The notes under the pieces: generated by a model
What the model saw: the letters and a program-made list of their open reading frames with translations, nothing else
Told to the model about the DNA's origin: nothing
Databases searched by the model: none
Made by a program: the position numbers and the translations under genes
In this document: positions 18,901 through 25,452 of the stretch, piece by piece
Layout: each line of letters starts with the position of its first letter
Position numbering within the stretch: the stretch's first letter is position 1
Origin: Myxococcota bacterium
GTDB taxonomy: Bacteria; Myxococcota; UBA727; JAHDBA01
Assembly (NCBI GenBank): GCA_020630615.1
Contig: JAHDBA010000002.1
Coordinates: forward strand, 1-36,826
DNA length: 36,826 nucleotides
Direction: 5' to 3'

Positions 18901-19389
18901 TGTATGCTAGGGCCTAACCCCAATGCGAGATCCTCGATTCAGTTTGCCGAGGTCGATATGTCTGATGTTAATACCGTAGGTGATATCAACTTGGTGGTAT
19001 GTGTTCGCTTGGGTTTTGATGCCGCAAGTGAGCCAAGTGGAACGGGAATGTGTACTTCGGCATCATCGACAGGAAAACATGCATTTGACTTTATCGGATC
19101 TATTGGGCCACTGACACATTCTAGTCTTGAGTTTGCTGAGGTCTCGATTTGGAACGACATCGATGGTGGTGGTGTCACGATACCACCAGGCTATATTGCA
19201 GACCCCATACCTCCTGGGCCTGATCCAGAAGCGACCGATCAAAAGATTCTGGCATGGGGCTACCCCTTTGACCTTCGACCACAGGCTGCGCTCAAATCTG
19301 GCGAGGCTCAAATTTATGAAAGCACCGATAGTTTCGCGGGTTATGATGCGGGCCTTGTGAAGATTGTGAGTCACGTAGTTGCAGAGTAA
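15910..19389 (+). CDS. Giant PilX-like minor-pilin fusion with DUF4215 repeats, paralogue
   Basis: A 1159-residue paralogue of the preceding gene. The leader of ten residues ends at H-K-G|F-A-L-P-L, followed by a ~24-residue hydrophobic helix. The segment A-S-M-N-T-K-V-L-T-L-K-T-N and then S-A-E-E-N-I is PilX-like, and Glu at +5 is again missing. Residues to about 740 align with the neighbour, sharing W-C-x-Y-x-Y-G-P, G-W-x-x-x-x-D-x-P and S-K-G-x-x-S-S-K-Q-L. Five DUF4215 repeats follow (about 744-922), colinear with those of the neighbour. The C-terminal ~235 residues differ: a Cys-rich start (C-P-D-G-S-T-C) and then a probably beta-rich domain that I do not recognise, with no LRR. The 63-base gap suggests an operon. 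The likely location is the cell surface at the tip or base of a pilus-like fibre. The Shine-Dalgarno match is weak. Confidence 0.72.
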   Translation: MSFQRIGHKGFALPLVLVVGIIGSFVTMVLIASMNTKVLTLKTNVDARHFNNICLSAEENIEALMRAQMMLGTLDEEQSVCPAEDLLTAAGLKIEKIRELPHQTSEPYLNGLFPLEPYESTMSKIEPRHYIFDVYDEKHDITCHVHTTTLRGTLSTFSSALTIGQSLELESFEAPSVSSFGFVRLNRESTNVESSSSLALTTNNGNWLCGEHASLTCGNLGMFRVPQFVPRVPNSFSTQSPLMQSVMTQSPLSTESTISHSALTLGPRAFSAQGDYTFDATFAKIEDVALKLHPKTGEVTFEKPLYFVNPNDGVHKPFLTSDTSKRIGVEKNSHASSEAYWGPLSAGDLLRLTLLMGQRLPNTVDEGASIVLPIVNVNLDSVIEGLYHMASSDEINLNWCSYQYGPSKDSISNLGIDDFFNQATESAGLAPGRFDTKDSKVCVTPSIEIRRNDLVTLIRNRLTPKLLHYPPAFLNSEVGFSFSNTDYIRLYEGATLRALSSMKNFNGWRVDIDTPLTLTFVENSNAKALLTTLNQQNKHWGKTSPGTFRAPQINFAPHTWHGLGWVVWPKEMKRPELTSQNACSTPSLRNESNQLTYVVGSKGLRSSKQLLRSVCKNSSIEVVALNAESGVFQGRALGYPNGNLRLFGVEANKHNDLGASAFVEYASMPMESPTLVYDDVLSTTRVHPNSPLLMHAYTEIPLESLCNFSESRHQFYDDFQVNRIVESALENALDPDLEGTQLICGNGVLNTELGEECDPCEGILVGCDLTQAILDGYCDGTCRLKYGRCGDGESLEFDGEDCDDGNNQNGDGCSSDCHTEISEDFCGNGPPAGPEEECDDGNSDDFDACSNSCTLNNEVCGDGKIIGDEECDGGRDCSDECRANNIPLNCGNGSTPPELGEECDDGNNIGGDGCDAWCQSEELEFNDMCVPNANNECPDGSTCHQIIEAHESNVHQCLVDCASDEVCAEGYRCVATFKQSTWSSSINQVEFGEARQRCMLGPNPNARSSIQFAEVDMSDVNTVGDINLVVCVRLGFDAASEPSGTGMCTSASSTGKHAFDFIGSIGPLTHSSLEFAEVSIWNDIDGGGVTIPPGYIADPIPPGPDPEATDQKILAWGYPFDLRPQAALKSGEAQIYESTDSFAGYDAGLVKIVSHVVAE
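18139..18675 (+). repeat. DUF4215 Cys-rich repeat region, five copies
   Basis: Five repeats of the C-G-N/D-G ... E-E-C-D-D-G-N ... C type in the second giant protein, colinear with the five in the first. The first copy carries an insertion containing two extra cysteines, as does the corresponding copy in the paralogue. Confidence 0.85.
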
Positions 19390-19468
19390 AAACTCAATAT
19401 ACACCCATGATTATAGCAAAGCTCAGTGCGGCCAACATACGAAGTGCGGCTTTCTTTCGCCATCGTAC

Positions 19469-20302
19469 TCACTTTGTTTTTACGTCCACCGTTTCAAGAC
19501 CCTTTGGTCCTCCGTTAAGAGTCTTGCCACCTTGGGGTAATGTCACTTCCCATGGCCCAGTGAGATCGATGGTGTTGTCTGGTTTACTTGGCTTCACAGG
19601 ATTATTTGGGCCCAGCGGTTTTTTGGGGCCGCCGGGCTCTATGGGTGTTGGTCCGACAAAACTTGGGTCCAAAGGTAGGATTGTTTTGGTCGGATCATTC
19701 GGTTCATCATCATCATCATCATCATCAAAATCTTGATTGTTGATAACTTCATCGTCATTCCCAAACGAAGCGGGAAGAGTCACATCAGTGTTATTGTTCT
19801 CTGGAATGGAAGCCGGGCTATTTAATGCTTCACCTTGAGCATCAAAATCTCCTCCACCGCGTTGAGCAAGCAGCACCCGGTCACTATGTTCAATCACCTG
19901 ATGTTGAAGGATTCTTAGAGGTTTGCCATGCACGACGAGATCTTTGCCGCCTTGAGTTAAAATAGATACAAACTGGCTATGCCCTAAGAGTTCTGTAACG
20001 CCTGGTAGCTGTTGTTGATTGCCATTCTTAACTTGTGAAACTGCCGTCGAGCGGTCACCCATATCATGTCGAAAGTCAGTGTAATATCCATGCATTTTTT
20101 CATTGAAGTTTACGCTTCGAGTTGTGATTCGAGCGAGACCCGCAAGTATCACACAGCCTAGCCCCACCGCCGCCATCGTCTCAACGATGGCAGAACCTCG
20201 CAATGTTTGGCTATAGAATGTTTTGGGGCTCCCTTTCGTCTCTGCGGCCCCACCAATCTGCTCAGGCGATTGCTCGCTCTGATCTTTTACAAAAAATCTC
20301 AT
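19469..20302 (-). CDS. Type IV prepilin-like protein with acidic and proline-rich tail
   Basis: A 277-residue protein with a prepilin-type signal: a leader of about 36 residues ends in R-G, followed by S-A-I-V-E-T-M-A-A-V-G-L-G and a hydrophobic helix. Glu at +5, needed for pilin assembly in the family, is present. The L-A-x-I-T-T-R-S-V-N continuation resembles PilV-type minor pilins. Residues about 40-130 are closely similar to the 153-residue product of the gene at 20392. The C-terminal ~90 residues are unusual: a run of Asp encoded by a TCA/ATC microsatellite, then a Pro/Gly/Lys-rich stretch. It probably follows the 20392-20853 gene in one minus-strand unit (89-base gap) and converges on the second giant pilin-like gene. 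The ribosome-binding site is weak. Confidence 0.7.
   Translation of the reverse strand: MRFFVKDQSEQSPEQIGGAAETKGSPKTFYSQTLRGSAIVETMAAVGLGCVILAGLARITTRSVNFNEKMHGYYTDFRHDMGDRSTAVSQVKNGNQQQLPGVTELLGHSQFVSILTQGGKDLVVHGKPLRILQHQVIEHSDRVLLAQRGGGDFDAQGEALNSPASIPENNNTDVTLPASFGNDDEVINNQDFDDDDDDDEPNDPTKTILPLDPSFVGPTPIEPGGPKKPLGPNNPVKPSKPDNTIDLTGPWEVTLPQGGKTLNGGPKGLETVDVKTK
19704..19726. repeat. TCA trinucleotide microsatellite encoding a poly-Asp run
   Basis: Seven TCA units plus two bases. Read on the minus strand in frame it gives consecutive GAT/Asp codons in the tail of the prepilin-like protein. Slippage by whole units would change the length of the acidic run without breaking the frame. Confidence 0.9.
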
Positions 20303-20391
20303 AAGATTAGAATAACAACAAGAAGTAATAGAGAGGCGATACGTTTCATCTTGAGACGCTCACTTTAAATAGGGGTAGTTGTGAGTATGAG

Positions 20392-20853
20392 TTAATCTTG
20401 AAGGGTTAACTTAAAATCTGTGCTGCCACGCTCAAAAACAATAGCACGATCCTGGCTTTTAATAACATCGTGTTCCATTACACTTAAGGTTGGCGACTCA
20501 ACCGCTAAGCTTGCACCGTCCGTTGTTAATACCGAAATATAGGCGCTCGATTCCTTCACATAAGAAGAAACGTCTTTTTGAAATTCGCCCATCATCACTT
20601 GTTCTTCGCCGGCTTTGAGTGCAGCTACAAGTTGCGAGCGTTCGCCCATATCATCGCGAAAGTCATCGTAGTAATCGTGCATCTTTGTATTAAAGTTGAC
20701 ACTGCGTGTCGTGATACGTGCGAGCCCTGCGATGATCACCATACCTAGACCCACAGCGGCCATTGTTTCAACGATTGCAGAACCTCGATAACTCGTGTTG
20801 AAGTGGCTTTTAACTTGCTTCAGTTCTTGAAGAATACTCTGCACAAACATCAT
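20392..20853 (-). CDS. Type IV prepilin-like protein, short paralogue
   Basis: A 153-residue protein with a leader of about 24 residues ending R-G, then S-A-I-V-E-T-M-A-A-V-G-L-G and a hydrophobic helix. Glu +5 is present. The helix and the following T-T-R-S-V-N-F-N-x-K-M-H-x-Y-Y segment are nearly identical to the neighbouring 277-residue protein, but this copy lacks the acidic and Pro-rich tail. It looks like a PilV-like minor pilin, smaller than the usual PilV/PilW proteins. It diverges from the FimT/GspH-like gene with an 85-base gap, so the two probably share a regulatory region. No strong Shine-Dalgarno sequence is visible before the two adjacent ATG codons at 20853 and 20850. Confidence 0.72.
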   Translation of the reverse strand: MMFVQSILQELKQVKSHFNTSYRGSAIVETMAAVGLGMVIIAGLARITTRSVNFNTKMHDYYDDFRDDMGERSQLVAALKAGEEQVMMGEFQKDVSSYVKESSAYISVLTTDGASLAVESPTLSVMEHDVIKSQDRAIVFERGSTDFKLTLQD

Positions 20854-20938
20854 AACTTTATTTTAAGGGATACGATTGAGAAACACAAAAAGCACAAGAG
20901 AGAAAGTATTGTAGGCTGAGACTATTCATGAGCGAGAA

Positions 20939-21526
20939 GTGGCAAAGTTTGGGGCATTCTTGCTATCATTAGGTATGCTTGAGTCTTCATCAAAATCGTC
21001 GAAGTTGGATAGTAATACCTATCAAGGTTTTTCTTTGGTCGAGATCATGATTGTTCTCGTCATTGTGGGTGTTGTGGGTGCTGTGGGTTGGAGTTTACTT
21101 GCACAGACATCGAGTCAAATGAAAGATAAGACAGATGCGGCCAAACTCGAAGATTGTATTAAGCGAGCACGGATAGCTTCGTATGGTGGAAAGTTCACCA
21201 CATGTCTATCACTTAGCAACCCAGGCAGCGGCTATGAGTGTAAGGCAACACAAATCAGTGGGACTCGATGTGATGATGACGCTATATCTGCTGGGTCTTC
21301 GACAACAGTTGGACTCCCGAATGTTAGTGGCATTGCAACAACCTGTGACAATATGATTCTAACACCCAATGGTGAGATGGTATGTGGTGATGCAAACCCA
21401 GATGCGAAAGGCCGTGGTGGTTTTGCAGGTGGTGGCGCAGCTCAAGGTGCAGTCCACATTGGTCTTACCTACACGAGCGGAGGCAGCGCAGAGATGGACG
21501 TCTATGCAACAGGACAGGTTGAGTAA
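20939..21526 (+). CDS. Type IV prepilin-like protein, FimT/GspH-like
   Basis: A 195-residue protein with a textbook prepilin motif Y-Q-G|F-S-L-V-E-I-M-I-V-L-V-I-V-G-V-V-G-A-V-G and Glu at +5. The mature globular part has four or more cysteines (C-I-K, C-L-S, Y-E-C, R-C-D) that may pair. It is Gly/Ser-rich toward the C-terminus, including G-R-G-G-F-A-G-G-G. The size and order resemble FimT/FimU or GspH minor pilins. The start is GTG at 20939; an in-frame ATG at 20975 would give a shorter leader of about 18 residues and is equally possible. It diverges from the SAIVE prepilin pair and converges on the PilW/GspJ-like gene, with a 30-base gap. Confidence 0.82.
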   Translation: MAKFGAFLLSLGMLESSSKSSKLDSNTYQGFSLVEIMIVLVIVGVVGAVGWSLLAQTSSQMKDKTDAAKLEDCIKRARIASYGGKFTTCLSLSNPGSGYECKATQISGTRCDDDAISAGSSTTVGLPNVSGIATTCDNMILTPNGEMVCGDANPDAKGRGGFAGGGAAQGAVHIGLTYTSGGSAEMDVYATGQVE

Positions 21527-21556
21527 ATAATCTACAACTTGCGAACGTGCTTAATC

Positions 21557-22375
21557 CTAACTTTCGTTGTAAACATTGATGATGTTCATCGCTTCGACCG
21601 TCTGTTCGTCGCCATCACGATCCTTAAAGGTTGTAACAACTTTAATTTGTAACTGATTTTGACCTGTCACCTTGGTGATGTCCGGGAGCGTTTTTACAGA
21701 GGGGGAAACCAATGTAAAACTCTCGTCGTTAAAGCTATCTGAGCTTTTCTCGAGCCTTGCTAATAATAAGCCAGTTGCATCAACTTTGAGTCGTATTATT
21801 TCTGCTGCACTCAGATGAACCTCTTGCATCGTGTCGTCCATCGCTACACCTGTCTCGAGGTCATTGCTCAAATCGAGACTTCCAATTAATCCCGTTGAGT
21901 TGTTGAACTCTGTATACCCTGCATATTTTCGAATATTTTTAAATTGTCGATTGGTGTTTGTTGCTTCAAGAATTGCAAAGAGGCGCGAGCTCAACATCGG
22001 ATCAGCAATCGCTGTTTGATATTTGGTATCGCTAACTTTCATACCCGCAACCACGCCAAAATGATCAGTACGCGGGACCACAATATCAATGTAGTTATCA
22101 CTCACATCAGTATCCAGGAGCGTGAATGTATTGATTCCCAGCCCATTATTTTGACTGATCATATCACTGATCAAATTGACAAGATGGAAAGCTTCGTCAT
22201 GTGCTTCGGAGTAACGTTCAGTCTGATGCGCCGAGCGTATCAAAGAGATCGCTGAGTAACTCAAGGCTGTCGTAAAGGCGACAGAGATCGCGATCGCAAC
22301 AGCCACCTCTAGAAGTGTCATTCCCTTTGGCGTCGCGGGTATACTTAAAGAGCTGTACGGTCTTGTCCCTGTCAT
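21557..22375 (-). CDS. Type IV prepilin-like protein, PilW/GspJ-like
   Basis: A 272-residue protein with a leader of 18 residues ending P-K-G, then M-T-L-L-E-V-A-V-A-I-A-I-S-V-A-F and a hydrophobic helix. Glu +5 is present. The segment after the helix (S-L-I-R-S-A-H-Q-T-E-R-Y-S-E-A-H-D-E-A-F) is the amphipathic helix extension typical of PilW and GspJ. The remaining ~200 residues are mixed beta-type sequence with no cysteines, as in minor pilins. The length fits PilW better than PilV. It is divergent from the AMIN-domain gene across about 150 bases. Together with the four other pilin-like genes it completes a set resembling FimU-PilV-PilW-PilX. Confidence 0.78.
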   Translation of the reverse strand: MTGTRPYSSLSIPATPKGMTLLEVAVAIAISVAFTTALSYSAISLIRSAHQTERYSEAHDEAFHLVNLISDMISQNNGLGINTFTLLDTDVSDNYIDIVVPRTDHFGVVAGMKVSDTKYQTAIADPMLSSRLFAILEATNTNRQFKNIRKYAGYTEFNNSTGLIGSLDLSNDLETGVAMDDTMQEVHLSAAEIIRLKVDATGLLLARLEKSSDSFNDESFTLVSPSVKTLPDITKVTGQNQLQIKVVTTFKDRDGDEQTVEAMNIINVYNES

Positions 22376-22525
22376 AGTACCAGTTTACTCGGCTTTATTG
22401 CTTTGCGGCAACTTTGTAGAATATGAATATCAAAATCCAACCGTCTGTAATTTTATTTGGATCTCACTTGTCATAAAATTTGGAGCCAGAGCAAAAGATT
22501 GAGAAAATCGCTAAAGAGGTGATTT

Positions 22526-24121
22526 ATGTCAGATTCAATCATTCGAGACGAAGAAGGGCCAGTATTGGCGCGTTTCTCAGAGCGTCCACGTTTTCAGCAG
22601 TCGACTTCGCAATCGCTTACGAGAGATCACTCGAAGGGTCAAAATCCGCAAGGCGTCGCTCGAAAAACTCCGAGTGTAGAGTCATGGTCGCTTTCTCTTC
22701 CTGAGATGGACGAATGGGACTATTCAAAACCATTAACTGACACTCATGAATCAATCGATACCTCTCGTCTTCAAAATGAGTTTAGTGCTCACACCATTTA
22801 TTCACCTGAACTGAAGAGTTATACGAGTGCACAAAACTCTTTACCACAAGTCACGAAAGAACATCGCAACCAGCGACCTACAAGTGCGATTGAAAGTTCA
22901 ATACCGCCTGAACGCTTGTCTACGATTTATTGGAACAACTCACACGTTGTTCCAGCAGAAGATTTGATTCGCTCGAGAGATGCAATCGATCGTCTTTCAC
23001 AGCGTGACATGCTTTCAATCTTTGAGGCCAGTGACCAGCAGCTTGGTAACGCGGGCGACACGATAATTGAGGAGCGTTTTAAAAACGCCACGAGTCTCCC
23101 AAGAAACAATCGCGGTTCACTTTTGAGCTTTGCGCCCCGAAGTGTCGAACGGGTTAATCGCGAAGCTGCGCGTGAAGATCTTACTCAAGCAGCAGAAGCA
23201 GCCAACCAAAGCGTTCTGCAGCGTGTCTTCTTTAATGAAGGCCCATCGATGGCGCCCTACTCGAATCTTCCAGAGATGGATTCTCTTTTGCCTCAAGATC
23301 GAAGTCACAAAATGGTCTTGGGTGCGTCTTTAGGGGCGGTTGTCTTGGCCAGTTGTGCGGTCTTTGCGGCATGGGGTTATAGCAATGCAAAAGATGAGAG
23401 TCCGACGGCAGTATCATCGTATCTTGACGACCGTCGTGGTGATACCATGCAAAATACGGACCTCGAAAAGCGTGATGGTTCCACCGGGCAGGAGAGCGTG
23501 CTTGTGAGATCGCGTTCAGGTTTGGCTTTAATTGGAGTTGCGTCGAACGACCCGATCCACACCCATGAAGCGAAAGCAAAATCTGAAGATAAGAAACCAC
23601 AACAAAAAGATTTGAATGACAAAGCGACAAAGAAACAGGATGCACTCGACCCACGCCTAGCAAAGATGGGTTTTGGTCTTTCGGTGAATGAGGGCACATC
23701 GTTTCAAGACAATGTGAAAAAGCCCAAATCGCAGCACATAGCGACGAACGATACTTTGATCAAATCGCCTGCACTTAAAGCCAACAATTCGAAGAAAGCA
23801 AAACCAAGTGTGAGTCAAAAACTCAATCGTTTGGCGTCGATTAGTGATCGAACCTTTTCTACCAAGAAAACTTTGGATGCAGATATTGTTCGAAGTTTTG
23901 CATTGGACAAGCCGGCTCGTGTTGTGATCGATCTCAATACAGAAAAGGCATTGGACAACTACTTGGGAGAACACGGAGCCTTAATCGAAGGTGTACGTCA
24001 GGTGCGCATCGCTAAACGTGATGCGGTAACGACACGTTTGGTTATCGAGCTCGAGGGTACGAAGGGGCCTCGTCAACTCAAGGCAAAGATGAATGAAGGG
24101 TATTTGGACGTGCGCTGGTAA
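22526..24121 (+). CDS. Single-pass membrane protein with C-terminal AMIN domain
   Basis: A 531-residue protein. Residues 1-260 are polar, Ser/Arg/Gln-rich and probably disordered in the cytoplasm. Residues about 263-285 form one transmembrane helix. Residues 286-430 are a charged Lys/Asp/Ser-rich linker. Residues about 440-531 look like an AMIN domain: an F-x-L-D-K-P-x-R-V-V-I-D-L beta segment, then V-R-Q-V-R-I-A and T-R-L-V-I-E-L. AMIN domains bind peptidoglycan and occur in PilQ secretins and AmiC amidases; no catalytic or secretin domain is present here. The protein could tether a cytoplasmic complex to the wall. Being next to the minor-pilin block, it may belong to that machine, which is inference. 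AGAGGTGA precedes the ATG. A terminator follows at 24171-24194. Confidence 0.75.
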   Translation: MSDSIIRDEEGPVLARFSERPRFQQSTSQSLTRDHSKGQNPQGVARKTPSVESWSLSLPEMDEWDYSKPLTDTHESIDTSRLQNEFSAHTIYSPELKSYTSAQNSLPQVTKEHRNQRPTSAIESSIPPERLSTIYWNNSHVVPAEDLIRSRDAIDRLSQRDMLSIFEASDQQLGNAGDTIIEERFKNATSLPRNNRGSLLSFAPRSVERVNREAAREDLTQAAEAANQSVLQRVFFNEGPSMAPYSNLPEMDSLLPQDRSHKMVLGASLGAVVLASCAVFAAWGYSNAKDESPTAVSSYLDDRRGDTMQNTDLEKRDGSTGQESVLVRSRSGLALIGVASNDPIHTHEAKAKSEDKKPQQKDLNDKATKKQDALDPRLAKMGFGLSVNEGTSFQDNVKKPKSQHIATNDTLIKSPALKANNSKKAKPSVSQKLNRLASISDRTFSTKKTLDADIVRSFALDKPARVVIDLNTEKALDNYLGEHGALIEGVRQVRIAKRDAVTTRLVIELEGTKGPRQLKAKMNEGYLDVRW

Positions 24122-24170
24122 GCGAAGTGCTATTGAAGGTCTCAATACCAATATCAGCACAAAATTGAGT

Positions 24171-24194
24171 CTGAGCACCATGTGCTCAGTTTTT
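24171..24194 (+). terminator. Rho-independent terminator
   Basis: A perfect 8-bp stem (24171-24178 with 24182-24189), three-base loop and five T lie 49 bases after the AMIN-protein stop. Its T run ends only seven bases before the ATG of the SGNH hydrolase gene, so transcription of that gene must start at or near the terminator or depend on read-through. Confidence 0.85.
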
Positions 24195-24201
24195 GTTATC
24201 A

Positions 24202-25452
24202 ATGAAACACTTCTCTTTACCAATACTCCTAACCTCCCTTATTCTTTGCGGTGCTGCCCGAAAAAACGAGCCCTATATTCAATATTCGAAGCGCCTTCAA
24301 TTCCAAGTACGAGAGATTCTGGAGTTCCCTCGTGAATTCAATGGAAGCAGGATTCTACGCCACAGCCTCTCACAAAGTCGGCAAAAACTAAAAGAGAGTG
24401 GAGAACTTCGGATCTCAGTTGTCGGTAACTCGTTAATTGCTTCCGACCACATTACGGATGTTTTTCGAAAGCGACTTGTAGAGCGCTTCGGTGATGGTGG
24501 CAAGGGGCTCGTGCTTGCAGATCGCATGGCGAAATATGGAAGGCGCACGCGAAGTGCCGCTTGGTCTTCAGGGTACACGCCCTTCATGTTCGCGATGGGT
24601 CCACAAAGTAAAGAAGCTTACGGTATTTCTGGCGTACAACATCTTTCAAGATCACGTGGCAAATCAATCTTTAAGAACATTGATAAAGGGAGTGTACGCG
24701 TCCTTGGTTCGGGGAAAAGCTGTCGAATGAGACTCGAAAGCGGAGCATCTCAACTTCAACTGAACTTCAATGAACTCTATGTTATCGATGCTGCCAAGCG
24801 CCTTACACTCAAAACACGAGGCAAGTGTCATATTGATGGAATTGATTTTAGGAATGAAGAGAAAGGCATCACTGTGGATACCCTTGGTGTGCCTGCATCT
24901 GGGTTTTCAAAACTTTCAAAATTACATCGCGGAAATATCCGTCGGGATTATGCGGCACTGAATCCGGATTTGATCATCTATTTACTCGGGGGGAATGAAA
25001 CAAAGAGACTCGCATGGAAGCGATTTTCTAACAATAGTTTACGTAAATATGTTCGTGAAGAACTTCAAAATCTGCAATCGATTGATGCAACCCGAGATTG
25101 CATGATTGTTGGACCCATCGATAATATTATTCCCCTAAACCAAAATCGTCGATATCAAACGCGTCCAGAACTCTACGCGGTTGAATCCATATTTGTTGAA
25201 GAGGCAGCACGATTTGGCTGTGCTTATTTCGATCTATTTCGAGCAAGTGGTGGAGAAGGATCGATTCGCCGAATGGATCGCCTCGGTTGGCTTCATGACG
25301 ATAATGTTCACCCGAAACGCAAAGCACTCGATGCCATGGGTGGTATTTTAGCGGATGCACTTATTCGCGCATTGGAAGTTGAACCACAGTTCGACGAACA
25401 AAGCTTTTCAAATTGGGTTGAAATTTCAAAACTACCGAGGCGTCAACAATGA
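24202..25452 (+). CDS. SGNH/GDSL-family hydrolase, exported
   Basis: A 416-residue predicted esterase of the SGNH fold. Block I is V-V-G75-N-S77-L-I-A-S-D, with Ser77 as nucleophile; the usual Asp before it (GDS) is Asn. Gly of block II is probably in the T-L-G-V-P segment. Block III is G-G-N265-E. Block V is D367-N-V-H370-P, supplying the catalytic Asp and His. Residues 105-225 look like an inserted beta domain between blocks I and II. The N-terminus (M-K-H-F then about 12 hydrophobic residues, L-I-L-C-G-A-A) is a signal peptide; the cysteine has Leu at -1, so lipidation is doubtful. It probably deacetylates a cell-wall or surface polysaccharide. Its stop overlaps the start of the LACTB-like gene by four bases (ATGA), so the two are translationally coupled. 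A TTG at 24193 is in frame, but the ATG is preferred. Confidence 0.8.
   Translation: MKHFSLPILLTSLILCGAARKNEPYIQYSKRLQFQVREILEFPREFNGSRILRHSLSQSRQKLKESGELRISVVGNSLIASDHITDVFRKRLVERFGDGGKGLVLADRMAKYGRRTRSAAWSSGYTPFMFAMGPQSKEAYGISGVQHLSRSRGKSIFKNIDKGSVRVLGSGKSCRMRLESGASQLQLNFNELYVIDAAKRLTLKTRGKCHIDGIDFRNEEKGITVDTLGVPASGFSKLSKLHRGNIRRDYAALNPDLIIYLLGGNETKRLAWKRFSNNSLRKYVREELQNLQSIDATRDCMIVGPIDNIIPLNQNRRYQTRPELYAVESIFVEEAARFGCAYFDLFRASGGEGSIRRMDRLGWLHDDNVHPKRKALDAMGGILADALIRALEVEPQFDEQSFSNWVEISKLPRRQQ

Noticed and set aside
23232..23699. A 155-codon minus-strand reading frame opposite the AMIN-protein gene
   Set aside because: It lies wholly inside a well-supported gene on the other strand and its translation has no recognisable features.
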